A stretch of DNA of 64,000 nucleotides from Fragum whitleyi (lineage: Eukaryota > Mollusca > Bivalvia > Cardiida > Cardiidae). The position numbers and the translations under genes are program-made. Numbering within the stretch: the first letter of the stretch is position 1; the number at the start of each line of letters is the position of its first letter. Below, one piece after another: positions 11,403 to 23,853 of this stretch. The notes beneath the pieces are model-generated. The model had not been told where the DNA came from, made no database searches, and saw only the letters and a program-made list of their open reading frames with translations. Location of the stretch: contig OX411544.1 of NCBI GenBank assembly GCA_948146395.1, positions 32,756,457-32,820,456 of the forward strand. Direction: 5' to 3'.

Positions 11403-11708
11403 GTTGGAATGATGGCGCTAAACTCAACTTGGACATAGTTCACTGTTTATCAGTCCGCAGTCAAACCGTATCAACATTTTCAAAATCACTATTGTCAAGG
11501 AGAGGACTTTTTCAATTTGGTTAATATTGGCTTTTGAAAGTTTTATTTTTATTTTTTGCACTTCTTTACTCAAATGTACAAGCACATAAAAAGACTTTTA
11601 CCCATTTAAAGTCCCAATAATTTATTTGTATGAATGATTGATCTAAGCCACCAGCTGTATTCTAACTCATGCGTACTTATCATTAGCCAAATTTGGTGGG
11701 AGATAAAT

Positions 11709-11782
11709 GAGGGGTCTATACTACTCTTTTGTTAGTGCCCATGAATATATAGGCACTTACAATAGTATTGCTCTGACCCCTC
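11709..11782. repeat. 74-bp palindromic element (hairpin family 1)
   Basis: GAGGGGTC...GTTAGTGCCC ATGAATATAT AGGCACTTAC...GACCCCTC. One of the best preserved copies. Confidence 0.8.
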
Positions 11783-12304
11783 GACTTGTCTAAATGACCG
11801 TTGTGACAGACAAATAGCAGGGCTCGGCTTTGTTTGGTCAAAGGTGAACACACTGATTACCATTGGAACATAATTACATTTAAAAACTAAAAGATAAAAA
11901 AACAGACAGATGGTCTGACCACAAATACATATAATCCACTAAAACTCTTAGAGGGGACATAAAAAAGAGGAAATTTTCCTTGGACGTTATCTAAATCTGA
12001 AAGATGGCTATCTCCCCACAATGACTGAAATGTTTCCTGTAGATTACAACTTCAAATTTATGATCGCTTTAATAATTGAAATATTTCATGCACAGACAGA
12101 AATTATGGCAAAAAATATTCATGCCTTTATCAGTTAAAACTGGTTATCATGCGATGAAATTTTTATATTTTTAGGGTTTCAATTATCAATCGAAGATGAT
12201 GAAACTGCAACCCATATGATTAGATTTAATTAGAACAAATAAAATTCATCAGGTTACTATTAAATATTTTAAGACCCTTAAATCAAATTTAAAATTTCAA
12301 TTAG

Positions 12305-13505
12305 CACACCGTACAACCGATTGCGGCGATGACGGGTGAGAGTCAACGATGACAGCATTGGAACATTATGCCGAGGAGACGGTAGGTCAAATAAATTTAT
12401 TCGTGTAAATAAACGATTGAAGCTTTGGTATTCTAAAGCAGATAAATGATCGTGTAAGTGTACAGCGCTTCTATAGAATAAATCTGTACTCATATCCCTC
12501 CCAATTAAGGCCACAATCATTGATTATTTTGGAGGTTTCTCATGAAAAGTTACGAAATTAGACTTTATGCTCTCATATTTCGCCTATCTCTCGATAAATG
12601 CTATTTTAACTTGTACACAGCTGAAGTCTGATCATCCGCCGATATTTCTTCCAAATTTGAAGCCATAATTCAAAAAAATAAACACACAGCGGGTCCCCAA
12701 AGACGACATGTAGTAAGAAAAATGTTGCCTCTGTAGACAGTCGGAATTTCACGGGGTTGACGTAGATGACAGAACTGAATTATTTATGATTGCCGATGTC
12801 TACAGTCCCATATTCAGATTCTCGCATAAAAATGATCATTTTTGGTGTCGTATTTTTCAAAAACACACCAAAACAATTTAGATCGACATGCATGCTGACA
12901 TTCATGTCCACAATTTTTCAAATGATGTGTCATATCGAAAAATTATTCAAGGGATTTAATGTAGTTTTTCAAATACTCACAAACCAAGAAGAAACAGTTG
13001 TGATCAGACTGAATATCTCGTATACGTTGTTTACTTGTAATTCCAGTGACTTAGTATACATTCGACGAGTCAAAAAAGCATTTCTATTGGAAAACATAGT
13101 TGGCCTGTCTTTCATTATCTTTCGTTAACTTTCGAAAATATCCACGAGTTCACAAGAATGATTTTTATTTTAGATAAAATAAAATCTTGATTACATAGCC
13201 AGGGATCGAAAAGGAGGATTATGAAAATTCTATCCGTAACTTTTCTAAAACCTTATTTCATTTTATGTATATGTCACTGAGCAATAGGAAATTACTTCAT
13301 GTAGATATATAAGAAAAGGTGAGAGGGAGATTCGATCTTCGGACCTTGCACTGCGAGTCTCTGACCTTATGCATATACATGTATCTCATTCTATTCGGTT
13401 ATCACGATTGGGTATATATTGTTACTTGAATGTAATGTTTGCTTATTGTTTATCCATATAAGGATGTGGGTTTCGAATACTTAAGAAGGTAAGCAGGAAT
13501 ATTAA
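12305..13505 (+). repeat. Left terminal inverted repeat of the 5.16-kb element
   Basis: 1201 bases. A 112-codon frame inside (12790-13128) has no recognised homology and is broken in the right arm by small differences, so it is not called as a gene. Confidence 0.9.
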
Positions 13506-14813
13506 TTGATTGATTGAATGGAGTTTAACGCCGATTTCAACTTTCAACTCCTCCTAAACTATCAATGGGAATGGGCTGTAACTAGACACAAGTACTCTCT
13601 ATGATGTCTAGTTGTGCATAAGACATTTGAAATTCAAATCGCTCCAGTCATATCTGAGAAATCTTGAATTATCTGCCCTTGAATTAAACGAAAATCACTT
13701 AATTTTGTGTGCAACTTCTCCTTAACTATCAATTGAAATGAGCTGAAACTAGACACAATTACTCTCTATGATGACTAGTTTTGCATAAGACATTTTAATT
13801 CAAAATGCTCCAATCATTATTGAGTTATCTTGGATTATCTGCCCTTGTCAGGTCATTTTCTCCTACATTTTGGATGGGAATGAAAGTAAACTTGCCATAA
13901 TGACTCTGTAGGTTGTCTATTTGTGCTTAGGACTAAATATATTTTCATATTTAAAGAAGTTCCTGATTTATCTGCCCTTTACTTCACAAAATAGTTTGGA
14001 TTTATAGATTCTTTTGTGCGTGTGTGTGCACAACTCCAACAAATTAATTGGATTGAAATGAATCTTGCCATAATGTAACCCTGATATTTGGTTATGCATA
14101 AGACTTCAGAAATTCAAAAAGCTTGGGTCTTTCTTGTATTATCTACCTTTGAATTAATTGAAATTCACTATATTTCTTTTGTGAGCAACTCGTCATACTT
14201 TGAATTGGAATGAACAGAAACTTGCAAAATAACTGTTTGGCATATAGTTGTGCATAAAATCATTTTCAATTTACACTTAAAAGGTCATACTATATTATGG
14301 CACCAGTTGTTTGTCTGTCTGTCTGTTTGAAATGTTTTAGCTATCATCCAAGCTCACGTTACTGACAAGCCAAGGTTACTGACAAGCCCCATTGGGCGTA
14401 TATGCGTCGCTCTGCGAAGCTCTTGTTAAGATTGTTGCTTCGATAAAAATTACACATGCTTCTCTAGCATTTGATAAGCATGTCAGTGATTCACGCATGA
14501 AGTGTTTATTTCAATTTTGTAAACCTATCCTTTTCATGTTCTCAAAAATAATCCAACATTTTGTTTTAAGTTCAAATAAAAAAAACACCCCATGCATTTG
14601 AAACTGATTTTATACACTGATTTAATGGTGGAAATCTAATCAACTACTTCTTCTTCTTTATCTTCTTCTTTTTCTTCCTCGTTTTATGCATTTTAATTGT
14701 TTAGCGTCAAAAAGCGTTATTATAAGGAAATAGATTAAGGACCTTAATCGCCGTTTTTGTTTATATTTGTAAACAAATTTGTTTATATATAATATTGTTG
14801 GCCTGTGGCTCAT
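13506..14813 (+). repeat. Interior of the 5.16-kb element: SINE fragment and ~168-bp tandem units
   Basis: At 13505-13545 is a SINE 3'-end fragment (GAATGGAGTTTAACGCCG). From 13541 to about 14280 there are about four increasingly diverged units (CAACT(C/T)CTCCT, CTATCAAT, AACTAGACACAA, CTCTCTATGATG, TTGTGCATAAGACATT, TTATCTGCCCTTGAATTAA). Then follow unique AT-rich DNA and a CTT-rich tract (14640-14690). Confidence 0.7.
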
Positions 14814-17460
14814 TTAATATTCCTGCTTACCTTCTTCAGTATTCGAAACCCAATTCCTTATATGGATAAACAAGAGGACCAAGATGGTCCTAGATCGCTC
14901 ACCTGAGTCTCTTTGACCCCTGGGACATCACATTAATTAGATAGGCAGATGTCAAAAAGAAGATAATTGCCTAAGATCCATGGAACGTTTTCAGCGAAGA
15001 GCAAGACAGATATGCCTTTTTGCTCTTTGATTCTATGTAAAAAGGGATGCACCCGGTTGGACCCCAAATGTAACCCCAGGGTCTTGATATGAACAAACTT
15101 GAAAGAGGTCCATAAGATGATGCTACATACTAAATATGAAAGCTGTCTGCCTTCTGGTTTCAGAGAAGAAGATTTTTGAAGGTGTTCCTATTTTCACCCA
15201 TTGTGCTCAAATGAGCTGAAAGGGATGTGCCCAGTTGTAGCCCAAATATGACCCAAGGGTCTTGATATGAATAAACTTGGTAGGGGCCAACTTGGTGATG
15301 CTACACACCAAATATTAAAGCTGTCTGCCATCTGGTTTCAGAGAAGAAGATTTTTAAAGATTTTCGCTCTTTGATTCTATGTAAAAAGGGTTGCGCCCGG
15401 GCAAAGCCCAAATATGACCCTAGGGTCTTGATATGAACAAACTTGGTAGATGATGCTACATACCAAAAATGAAGGCAGTGTGTCCTCTGGTTTCGATTAA
15501 AGAAGATTTTAAAAGATTTTCGCTCTTTGATTCTATGTAAAAAGGGTTGCACCCGGTTGGACCCCAAATGTAACCCCAGGGTCTTGATATGAACAAACTT
15601 GGTAGAGGTCCACTAGATGATACTACATACCAAATATGAAAGCTGACTGCCATCCAGTTTCATAGAAGAAGATTTTTGAAGATTTTCGTTTTTTTACCCT
15701 TCGTGCTCATAAGAGATAAAGGGATGCACCCTTGCAAAGCCCAAATATGACCCAAGGGTCTTGATATGAACAAACTTGGTAGAGGCCCACTTGGTGATGC
15801 TACACACCAAATATTAAAGCTGTCTGCCATCTGGTTTCAGAGAAGAAGACTTTTAAAGATTTTCGCTCTTTGATTCTATGTAAAAAGGGTTGCGCCCGGG
15901 CAAAGCCCAAATATGACCCTAGGGTCTTGATATGAACAAACTTGGTAGAGATCTACTCAATGATGCTACATACCAAATATGAAAGCTGTCTGCCTTCTGG
16001 TTTCAGAGAAGAAGATTTTTAAATATTTTCATATTTTCACCCTTTTTGTTAAGGGTAAAGGTAAAGTTAAGGGTGGATTTCATTTATTTCAACAACTTTG
16101 GTAGAGCTTGACCCAAGGAACACCCCTGCCAAGTTTCATCAAGATTGGCCCACTGGTTTAGGAGGAGAAGATGTTTAAAGAAATTGTGGACGACGCACGA
16201 CGGACGACGCACGACGCACGATGGACGACGCACGACGCACGATTGACGACGGACGACGGACATTCTACGATCCCAATAGCTCATCTTGAGCACTACGTGC
16301 TCAGGTGAGCTTAAAAAAGGCACACATTACATCCAAGTCACATTATATAACCAATCGTGATAACAAAATAGAATGAGCTATATCCACAGAGATTCGCAGT
16401 GCAAGGTCCGAAGATCGAATCTCCCTCTCACCTTTTCTTATATATCTGCATGAAGTAATTTCCTATTGCTCAGTGGCATATACATAAAATAAAAATAGGT
16501 TTAAGAAAAGTTACGGATAGATTTTTTATTTTTCATAATCCTCCTTTTTCTATCTCTGGCTATGTTAGCAAGATTTTATTTTATCTAAAATAAAAGTCAT
16601 TCTTGTGAACTCGGGGATATTATCGAAAGTTAACGAAAGATAATGAAAGACAGGCCAACTATGTTTTCCAATAGAAATGCTTTTTGACTCGTCGAATGTA
16701 TACTTAGTCACCGGAATTACAAGTAAAAAACGTATACGAAATATTCAGTCTGATCACAACTGTTTTTTCTTCGTTTGTGAGTACAATGTATTTGAAATCC
16801 TACATTAAATCCCCTGAATTATTTTTCGATATGACACATCATTTGAAAAATAGTGGACATGAAGGTCAGCATGTATGTCGATCTAAATTGTTTTGGTGTG
16901 TTATTGAAAAATACGACACCAAAAATGATCATTTTTATGCGAGAATCTGAATATGGGTTTGTCGACATCGGCAATCACAAATAATTCAGTTCTGTCATCT
17001 ACGTCAACCCCGTGAAATTCCGACTGTCTACAGAGGCAACATTTTTTCTTACTACATGTCGTCTTTCGGGACCCGCTGTGTGCTTATTTTTTTGAATCAT
17101 GGCTTCAAATTTGGAAGAAATATCGGCGGATGATTAGACTTCAGCTGTGTACAAGTTAAAATAGCATTTATTGAGAGATAGGCAAAATATGAGAGCATAA
17201 AGTCTAATTTCGTAACTTTTTATGGGAAACCTCCGAAATAATCAATGATTGTGGCCTTATTTGGGAGGGATATGAGAAAAGATTTATTCTTTAGAAGCGA
17301 TGTACACTAACACGATCATTTATCTGCTTTAGAATACCAAAGCTTCAATCGTTTATTTACACGAATAAATTTATTTGACCTACCGTCTCCTCGGCATAAT
17401 GTTCCGATGCTGTCATCGTTGACTCTCACCCGTCATCGACGCAACCGGTTGTACGGTGTG
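14814..17460 (-). repeat. Right terminal inverted repeat, split by an insertion
   Basis: The inverted copy of 12305-13505 starts at TTAATATTCCTGCTTACC, stops at TATGGATAAACA (~14872), resumes at CACACATTACAT (~16320) and runs to 17460. The intact left arm shows the empty site. Confidence 0.9.
14873..16318 (+). mobile_element. Tandem-cored element inserted in the right TIR
   Basis: Begins AGAGGACCAAGATGGTCCTAG then TCGCTCACCTGAGT, and ends GACGGACGACGGACATTC ... GAGCACTACGTGCTCAGGTGAGC then TTAAAAAA. The core has about six units of 165-180 bases (TGTAAAAAGGGTTGCGCCCGG, GGGTCTTGATATGAACAAAC, AGCTGTCTGCC(T/A)TCTGGTTTC). The frames at 15301-15653 are repeat artefacts. It carries the fullest set of ends of this family in the window. 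Confidence 0.88.
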
Positions 17461-17465
17461 ATTAG

Positions 17466-17865
17466 GAAGACTTTGAATCTATTTTACTTTTGATTTGGAA
17501 TGATTTTATGCAAATCTTGTTCAGGTTTTGGGCTCTTGCTTGAAATTTCATCAAGACTGACCTATTTTCATGTTGATCCAGCAAAGAATGTGGCCTCAAG
17601 AGTGCAATACAAGATTTTTCTAATATTTGACCCTGGGACCTAGTTTTGTAAGCAAGTTGACCCTTTATCAAACTTGTCCTAAATTTCATCAAGAAAATCA
17701 TTCCCACAAATTTTCAGGGGCAAACAATGTATGTGGCCTTCAGAGAGCAATCAAGGTAAATCTTTATGACAGATGATGTAGTGTAGTTTTCACAATGGAC
17801 GACTGACATCCACCTTACCACAAAAGCTCACCTAGAGCACTTCATGCTCAGGTGAGCTAAAATAG
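17466..17865 (+). repeat. Remnant of a 145-bp-unit tandem-cored element
   Basis: About two diverged units (TTGACCCTGGGACCTAG, TTTCATCAAGAAAATCATT) followed by the standard right end: AAAGCTCACCTAGAGCAC then TTCATGCTCAGGTGAGCTAAA. The left portion was probably separated by insertion of the 12305-17460 element. Confidence 0.75.
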
Positions 17866-18700
17866 CATGAGAAAATGTATTGCAAAAAGGTGAAATTACT
17901 TGCTCCTCAAAATTGTTTGCATTGTTGAATTTACCAGATTTGACTCGTAATTTTCAAGTCAAAAAAGTGGTAAAAATTCATGCTCATACCATGTCCCTAA
18001 TAATTTGTATGCATTGTTAATTTTTTTTAACCTCACTGATTGATAATTTTCCAGACAAAAAAGGGGCATTAACCTTCAAAAATGCATTTAGGTTGATTCC
18101 CCTAAAACTTGATAGTATAGATTGCTCTTGAAATGGTGAACACAGGAGGGGCCAAGTTTCAAGTATATATCAATGATAATGACTGAGAAATGGGGCAAGC
18201 TCAAGCTACATACAAGAACGCCAACACAAGTTAGTGATGACAATATTTTCAAATTTTTTTCCAAAACAGATTAACTAAGAATGAAACACCAATCAGTGAT
18301 TGGCCCCTTTTCTCCTGAAAAGATGAGCCAAACATCTTTTGCTATGTTTAGGCGTCAAAAATTGTCTGTGTTTCATAAATTGTGTTAAGCCGTAAGTTGC
18401 AAGTGATATATGATGGAGCTATGATACCTAAAATAATAGATTTTCGAACAGCAAATTACTATTAGGCGAAAATTCAGGGGATCAGCTTTCTCTCTGTTCT
18501 CACAATTTCTGGAATCCACTGACAATTTTGATGAGTTGGCCTTTATTCCATATATGGCATGTATATATCCTCCAGGGAAAATTAATAACCTTTTACTCTT
18601 ATCAAAGTAGACTTAATTTTGTAGGAAAAATTCTTGTTACTTTAATCAAATTTATTTAGAAATTTTCAAAGATACTTCATGATTATCAATCAATATTATT
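17866..18700. other. No gene seen
   Basis: AT-rich, single-copy within the window; no splice-flanked open frame recognised. Confidence 0.45.
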
Positions 18701-18706
18701 AGTCCC

Positions 18707-19345
18707 CTACCGGTGTTCACACCGGAGGAGACTATAGGTTTGCCCTCCGTCTGTCCGTCCGTCCGTCTGTCCGTCTGTCCGTCTGTCCGCTCAAATCTTG
18801 ATCCCGCGATAACTTAATAACTAAGCAAGCGTTTTTTATGAAAGTTGGTATATGACTAGATGGCAATGTGTAGATTATGCACATCATTTTATTTTTGTTT
18901 TTTCGACTTAAATTGAGGTTGCTATGGTTACAGAAATAGTGAAAATATGGCAAAAATGGGATCCTGCGATAAGATAATAACTAAGCAAGCTAGTTTGATG
19001 AGACTTGGTATATGACTATATGGCAATGTGTAGATTATGCACATCATTTTATTTTTGTTTTTAGACTAAAATTGTTGTTGCTATGGTTACGGAAATAGTG
19101 AAAATATGGCAAAAAATATTGGATCCTGCGATAAGTTAATAAGTAAGCAAGCTAATTTGATGAGACTTGGTATATGACTAGATGGCAATGTGTAGGTTAT
19201 GCACATCATTTTATCTTTGTTCTTTGACAAAAAGTGTGGTTACTATGGTAACGGAAATAGTGAAAATATGGCAAAAAATGGATCCTGCAATAACTTAATA
19301 ACTAAGCAAGCTAACTTGATGAAACCTGTTTTAAAATGTAAAAAA
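18707..19345 (+). repeat. Tandem-cored element of ~157-bp units with CCGTCTGTCCGT microsatellite
   Basis: Starts with a small hairpin (ACCGGTGTTCACACCGG) and a (CTGTCCGT)n stretch at 18748-18790, then about four units of about 157 bases (GATCCTGCGATAA, AATAACTAAGCAAGC, TGGTATATGACTA, ATTATGCACATCATTTTAT). A fused TA-rich tail ends it near 19345. Confidence 0.8.
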
Positions 19346-19679
19346 AATTATAAGCCATTTTAGTCAGGGTGGTGATGCAGCAGTATTAATCACCTCCAGT
19401 GAAAGTTCTCATTTCTTACCAACAAGACTGAAGAAAAACATCTTGGATCAGACAAGGTAACTGTTATTGATACTATTTCTTGCATCTGTCTATTGCTTCC
19501 ATGAATTGTATAGTGGGCACAGCAGAGACAACAACTCATGTAAGTCTTGTTTAACCCTTTAACAAGACCTGGTTTTGACGTCCCTGATAGAATTGGCGTG
19601 GGAAAACATTGAGACAAACAAAGCCGGTATGGGACTTATGCCCATGTCCAACATGGCTCTTGTTGATCTTTGGTCGGTA

Positions 19680-19945
19680 TTGAATATTTTTTCAAATCTA
19701 TTAATTGAGCCAGTGTGTGACATTTCCAACAATTTCAAATGTGCACAAAGCAAATCTTTTAGCCAACCTGTGTAGCTGCACAGGCTGGCCAGAATCTTCA
19801 CTATGCGCTACATAGATAGACAAGGTCTTAAGCCATCTTCATGCAGTCAGCATTTATCATTATTGCATAATTTGTTGTCAATGCTACCAAACGTTTGTAC
19901 CTCATGCAGATTTGAAATTGTTGGAAATGTCACACACAGGCTCAA
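19680..19945. repeat. Dispersed repeat, copy A (partner at 45415-45677)
   Basis: Shared parts: GTGTGACATTTCCAACAATTTC, GCACAAAGCAAA, CTTCACTATGCGCTACATAG, GATTTGAAATTGTTGGAAATG, GTCACACACAGGCT. Left and right ends are mutually inverted (TGACATTTCCAACAATTT / AAATTGTTGGAAATGTCA), suggesting a MITE. Confidence 0.7.
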
Positions 19946-20562
19946 TTGTAAATAATGTTGATCATGTATGGGCAGATTATAAACTATTCAAAATGATTGT
20001 TATTGTTCTGCTATGGTCATTTCATGTAAATGAACTTTTAAATAACTTTTTCGATCATACGAGTCAGTTTAAACAAAATATTCTGATACAATTAACACAA
20101 TGAATGGATTAATGTATGGTATCATTTTCAAATCTAGCGTTTTTTTTAATAAATTCTTAATTATAAGGCTTGTAGTCTGGGAAAATTCATTACTTCTTGG
20201 GTCTAATATTGCAGTTTCCTTCCATGTCAAAATAATGCATCCAAAATAATTCCCGCAGTGCAGGGGTAAAGATATTTCACTCCATTGATTTTCTCAGGAG
20301 GATTTTCCCCAAGTTTTATTATATGCAAAATCAATACAATTCTGACTTCAGTTGTAAGACGGTGGGTCGGGAAGCCTGATAATCAACTTCAAAACTCTGA
20401 GTGCTTTAAGAAAGTTTCGATCCAATAAATCTAAAACAATGCCGATCATCAAAATTTCATGAATGCAAGTAACAATAAAACCCTTTCCTTCATGTCTGAC
20501 CCTCAAGGTTTTTATATAATTAATGTCCCCGACTGAAATGGCGACAGGCATTATAGTTTTAC

Positions 20563-20613
20563 TTGTCTGTGTGTGGGAATGTGTGTGTGTGTGGGGGGGG
20601 GGGGGGGGGGGGG
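20563..20613 (+). repeat. GT microsatellite followed by G21
   Basis: (GT)n at 20566-20592 runs into 21 consecutive G at 20593-20613. It is length-unstable and a possible quadruplex. The minus-strand proline/histidine-rich frame across it is spurious. Confidence 0.85.
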
Positions 20614-20639
20614 TGTCCCATCCTGGGCCGGAGCAATTT

Positions 20640-22130
20640 TTCAATTTCTACATTTATGGATAATTTCAAATTAACTTGTCTTAGTTATTCTTCTGGATGA
20701 GTACTTAGTTTAAGGCAAACAGATTTTCTGGATACGTCCAAGGTCAAGATCACGGCTGAAGGTCAAATAGGTCATGGGGAAAATCAAAAATTTACCAGGG
20801 CATCCATGTCTGTGAAACATTTCATCAATGGATTGACAATACAAGTGATTGTGCTTTAATGAAATATGAAAGATTGTTCAATATTTTGGGTCAATTTAAT
20901 TGTCAATTAAATTGACCATGATTGTAACCACAATTACCAGGTATATGACATTAAGATCTAGAGAAGAAGGATTAGTGATACTTGTCGCAATTCGCTAGCT
21001 ATTTCTCTCTAAAAAAAATATCACCCTCTGTTTTGTGTATTGGTACAATATGTGAGTTAATCTTTTTCGTTTCATAAATCCGTGAAACAAAAATATATTC
21101 TCTTCATCTCTTGAAAAAAAACTACTGTGGAACTTTTCTTTTTACCCATGCACCCAAAAGGGAACATTGACATATAAATCTGGAGTTAAGGGATTGAATT
21201 ACTTCTTTTCATGACTTTCAATTTTCTGTAATTTGATGTTCAGTTTTTCAAACTTTCTTCTAAATTCCATGTTACTCTTGGGAAAAATAGAAACTGTCAG
21301 ATTTTATTTGTTTATTTTGGATGGTCTGGCAATCCTTCTAAAGTACAGTACCGTAAAATCTCTAGAATAACCCCAGGGTTTAATTGAATAATTTTTTTCT
21401 TCTGAGTACTGTACCAAAGATTATTCAATAGGCCTGTAAACTTCCTCCCTGGGTGAAGACAATGGTAAACCATATTCATTAACATATCACCTTGGGTTCT
21501 GATCATGACTTTGCAATTGACGTTTATCTCTGGTGTTTGGCATTTTTGGTCTTTTTTCTGTCTTAAAATCTGAAGGCTCTAATAAACTCCCACCCCCTTG
21601 AAATGGGTTATTCTTCGTTTTGGTAGATTGAAAAATACCTCATATCCCTGTTTTGATTCCAATGGATCATATCTACATCGGATCATAGCTTTTGCAAACT
21701 CTTATTTTAATATTCACCATGTTTTGGACCAAAATATATATTTTTAATCAGTGAGAGCTGAAAACATCCTGGCTACAACTGACCTGAAATTATGCACCCG
21801 TTCTTTCTTTGAAATCCGATGTAGAAATGTAGAAAAATATACTTTTGATAATCAGTGTTTAAAATAAAACATTGGAACAAAGTTATTAAAATCTGAGTAG
21901 ATTATGCAGTCATGACCATCACTAACATTAAAGGGATTGCAAGCAATTGCAAGCAATTCCCGATCTTCCTGATCTTCAGTAAAACTCATGAAACAACCGA
22001 TTTTGAATGGTGTTTGGGGGAATTATTAGAATATGGGCAATTATTAGAATAATTAAGGTGTTTTTACTGTATCTCGTATTTTTGGTTAGTTTTCACACAT
22101 TTTCTTTATAGAAATTTAATAAAAGAATTA
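20640..22130. other. No gene seen
   Basis: AT-rich DNA with GAATAACCCCAGGG/CCTGGG-like and ATTATTAGAATA patches that may be decayed MITE ends; nothing that can be called firmly. Confidence 0.4.
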
Positions 22131-22193
22131 GTTAGATGTACTCTTCTGTTCAACTTAAAAATGTAGTTGTATTAATTTTGGTTAGAAACATTC

Positions 22194-22335
22194 AATACGT
22201 ACTTAGTGTATTATATGAAAAAAAAAATCTAACGAGGTTGGGAGAATTGAAAATTGTCGAGGCTCTGCCGAGACAATTATCAATTCTCACAACCTCGTTA
22301 GATATTTTTTTTATATAATACACTAAGTACGTATT
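22194..22335. repeat. 142-bp near-perfect palindrome
   Basis: AATACGTACTTAGTGTATTA ... TAACGAGGTTG ... ATTGTCGAGGCTCTGCCGAGACAAT ... CAACCTCGTTA ... TAATACACTAAGTACGTATT. Both arms of about 66 bases pair with only a few differences around a loop of a few bases. No other copy was noticed in the window. Confidence 0.92.
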
Positions 22336-23172
22336 ATATTTATCTTGTAACCTCTATTTGCCTTATTTTTGTAGATGTTTCTTACAGAAAAGCAAGTTTC
22401 TAAAAATAACAGCATTATATTATTGTTCTAAAAATAACTATGTGATATCATAAAAAATATCATATGGGATGTTATCATATGGATATTTGTATAGTTATAA
22501 GATAAAATGCAATCTGCCATGAGTTTTCAATGTTATGACTTTTTGTATAGAAAAGGCACAGATTAATTATGTGGGAGTGGCCAAAAGGATGATTCTTAGT
22601 TTTCAAAATGGCTAAATAGCTAAGCTTCAGCTTATATGGTGGTGGGCCTAATTATGTACCTCTGTAAATTACTATATATGTTCAAATAGGTTTTGAAATT
22701 TTAAAAGATAAAGAACTCAATCTCTGTTATTTTACAAATAAGATCATATTTCTGCTATAGTTTATTAAGAAAATGGACCCCTTTCCAACCGTCTGCAATT
22801 TATTTGAGTGGGTCAAATATGACCATAATTACTTCTCTGATAAATGTCAACAAATTGGCTCCTATAAACTCAAGGACCTAGGTTAGGAGCCACATTAGTG
22901 GTAAAAAGTATCCAGGAACAATATTATCAAATTACACAGACTAATTATATAAACAAATACAAGTCTGTTTGCTTTGGCTGCCTTTATTCCATCTCAAACA
23001 ATTCTCATCTGAATAATGGTTTCATCAGATCCTTTGTAGAGTTTCAAAGAAGAAAAAAAGACTAGTTTCACTTTTGACTATCCCTTCATTACCCGGTATT
23101 AGGACAATAATTCATTTTTAGTTTACTCTGAAACTACAAAGAAATATTTTTTACAATTTCTGCTAGTGCATT

Positions 23173-23250
23173 TTGAGGGTTCATAGCAAGAATGTAATAA
23201 GTGTATATACAATGTATATACACTTAGTAAGTCTTGCACTGAACCCTCAA
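23173..23250. repeat. 78-bp palindromic element (hairpin family 1)
   Basis: TTGAGGGTTCA...AATAAGTGTATATACAATGTATATACACTTAGTA...TGAACCCTCAA. Shares the ACCCTC ends and the AAGTG core with the family. Confidence 0.75.
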
Positions 23251-23853
23251 TTTATATTTTTTTGTCATGTGCTGATAATTTTTCTATTATTTACCATTTG
23301 AATTATCCCTTTCTATCTAAATCTATTTCAATCAAAAGAATTCTAAAATAACCTGATATGGCAAATAAGAGAGATTTTTTCCCTGCAATGGAAGCAAGAA
23401 ATTATACTTTTGATGACATTTCATGTTTGAAATGTAAGAACAAGAGGATAACATGAATGACTGCATTTCTGATTAATACATCCAATTTATACAAACACTC
23501 TTTTTTAAGTATTTTTGTAATCTCATGGGTCTGCTATATATTTCAAAGACTCATTTTGACCATTACTGTAACTGTCTAAAATTGGACAGTCTTACATGAT
23601 CTTTTGTGTCTTGGACACCTTCAACCTGAAACACTTCTAGAACATAACTTAATGTAGACCACTCCTAAAAATAAGATTGGCATGATGTACTTTTCCTTTT
23701 AGATTGCTAGCAGAATATAATGACATAGCATTTTTGTCATTAAGTACATGTATGTCATAGCAGTTCTTAAATTTTGTAAAACCTATACATTGTATAGGCA
23801 CTTACGACATATCAGTACTGCTTGGACAAAGACTGAAAAGCAGTAATGTTTGG

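Larger units (their letters stand above)
12305..17460. mobile_element. 5.16-kb element with 1.2-kb terminal inverted repeats and 5-bp target duplication
   Basis: Left TIR 12305-13505. Right TIR 14814-17460, where about 1.45 kb is a later insertion. The arms match almost continuously in inverted orientation. Outer ends are CACACCGTACAACCG / CGGTTGTACGGTGTG. ATTAG lies on both outer sides (12300-12304, 17461-17465). The inner 1.3 kb has a decaying array of ~168-bp units and no recognisable transposase. CAC ends with a 5-bp duplication are seen in the Transib/RAG-related group, but that assignment is only a suggestion. It is non-autonomous as it stands. Confidence 0.9.

Noticed and set aside
12790..13128. 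112-codon plus-strand frame
   Set aside because: Lies in a TIR; no recognisable domain, and the inverted copy in the other arm does not keep it open.
12300..17465. Polinton/Maverick identity for the long-TIR element
   Set aside because: Those have 6-bp duplications, AG-starting ends and a dozen genes; here the duplication is 5 bp, the ends are CACACC and no genes are seen.
20348..20644. Proline/threonine/histidine-rich minus-strand frame
   Set aside because: Composition comes from the GT and G21 tracts.
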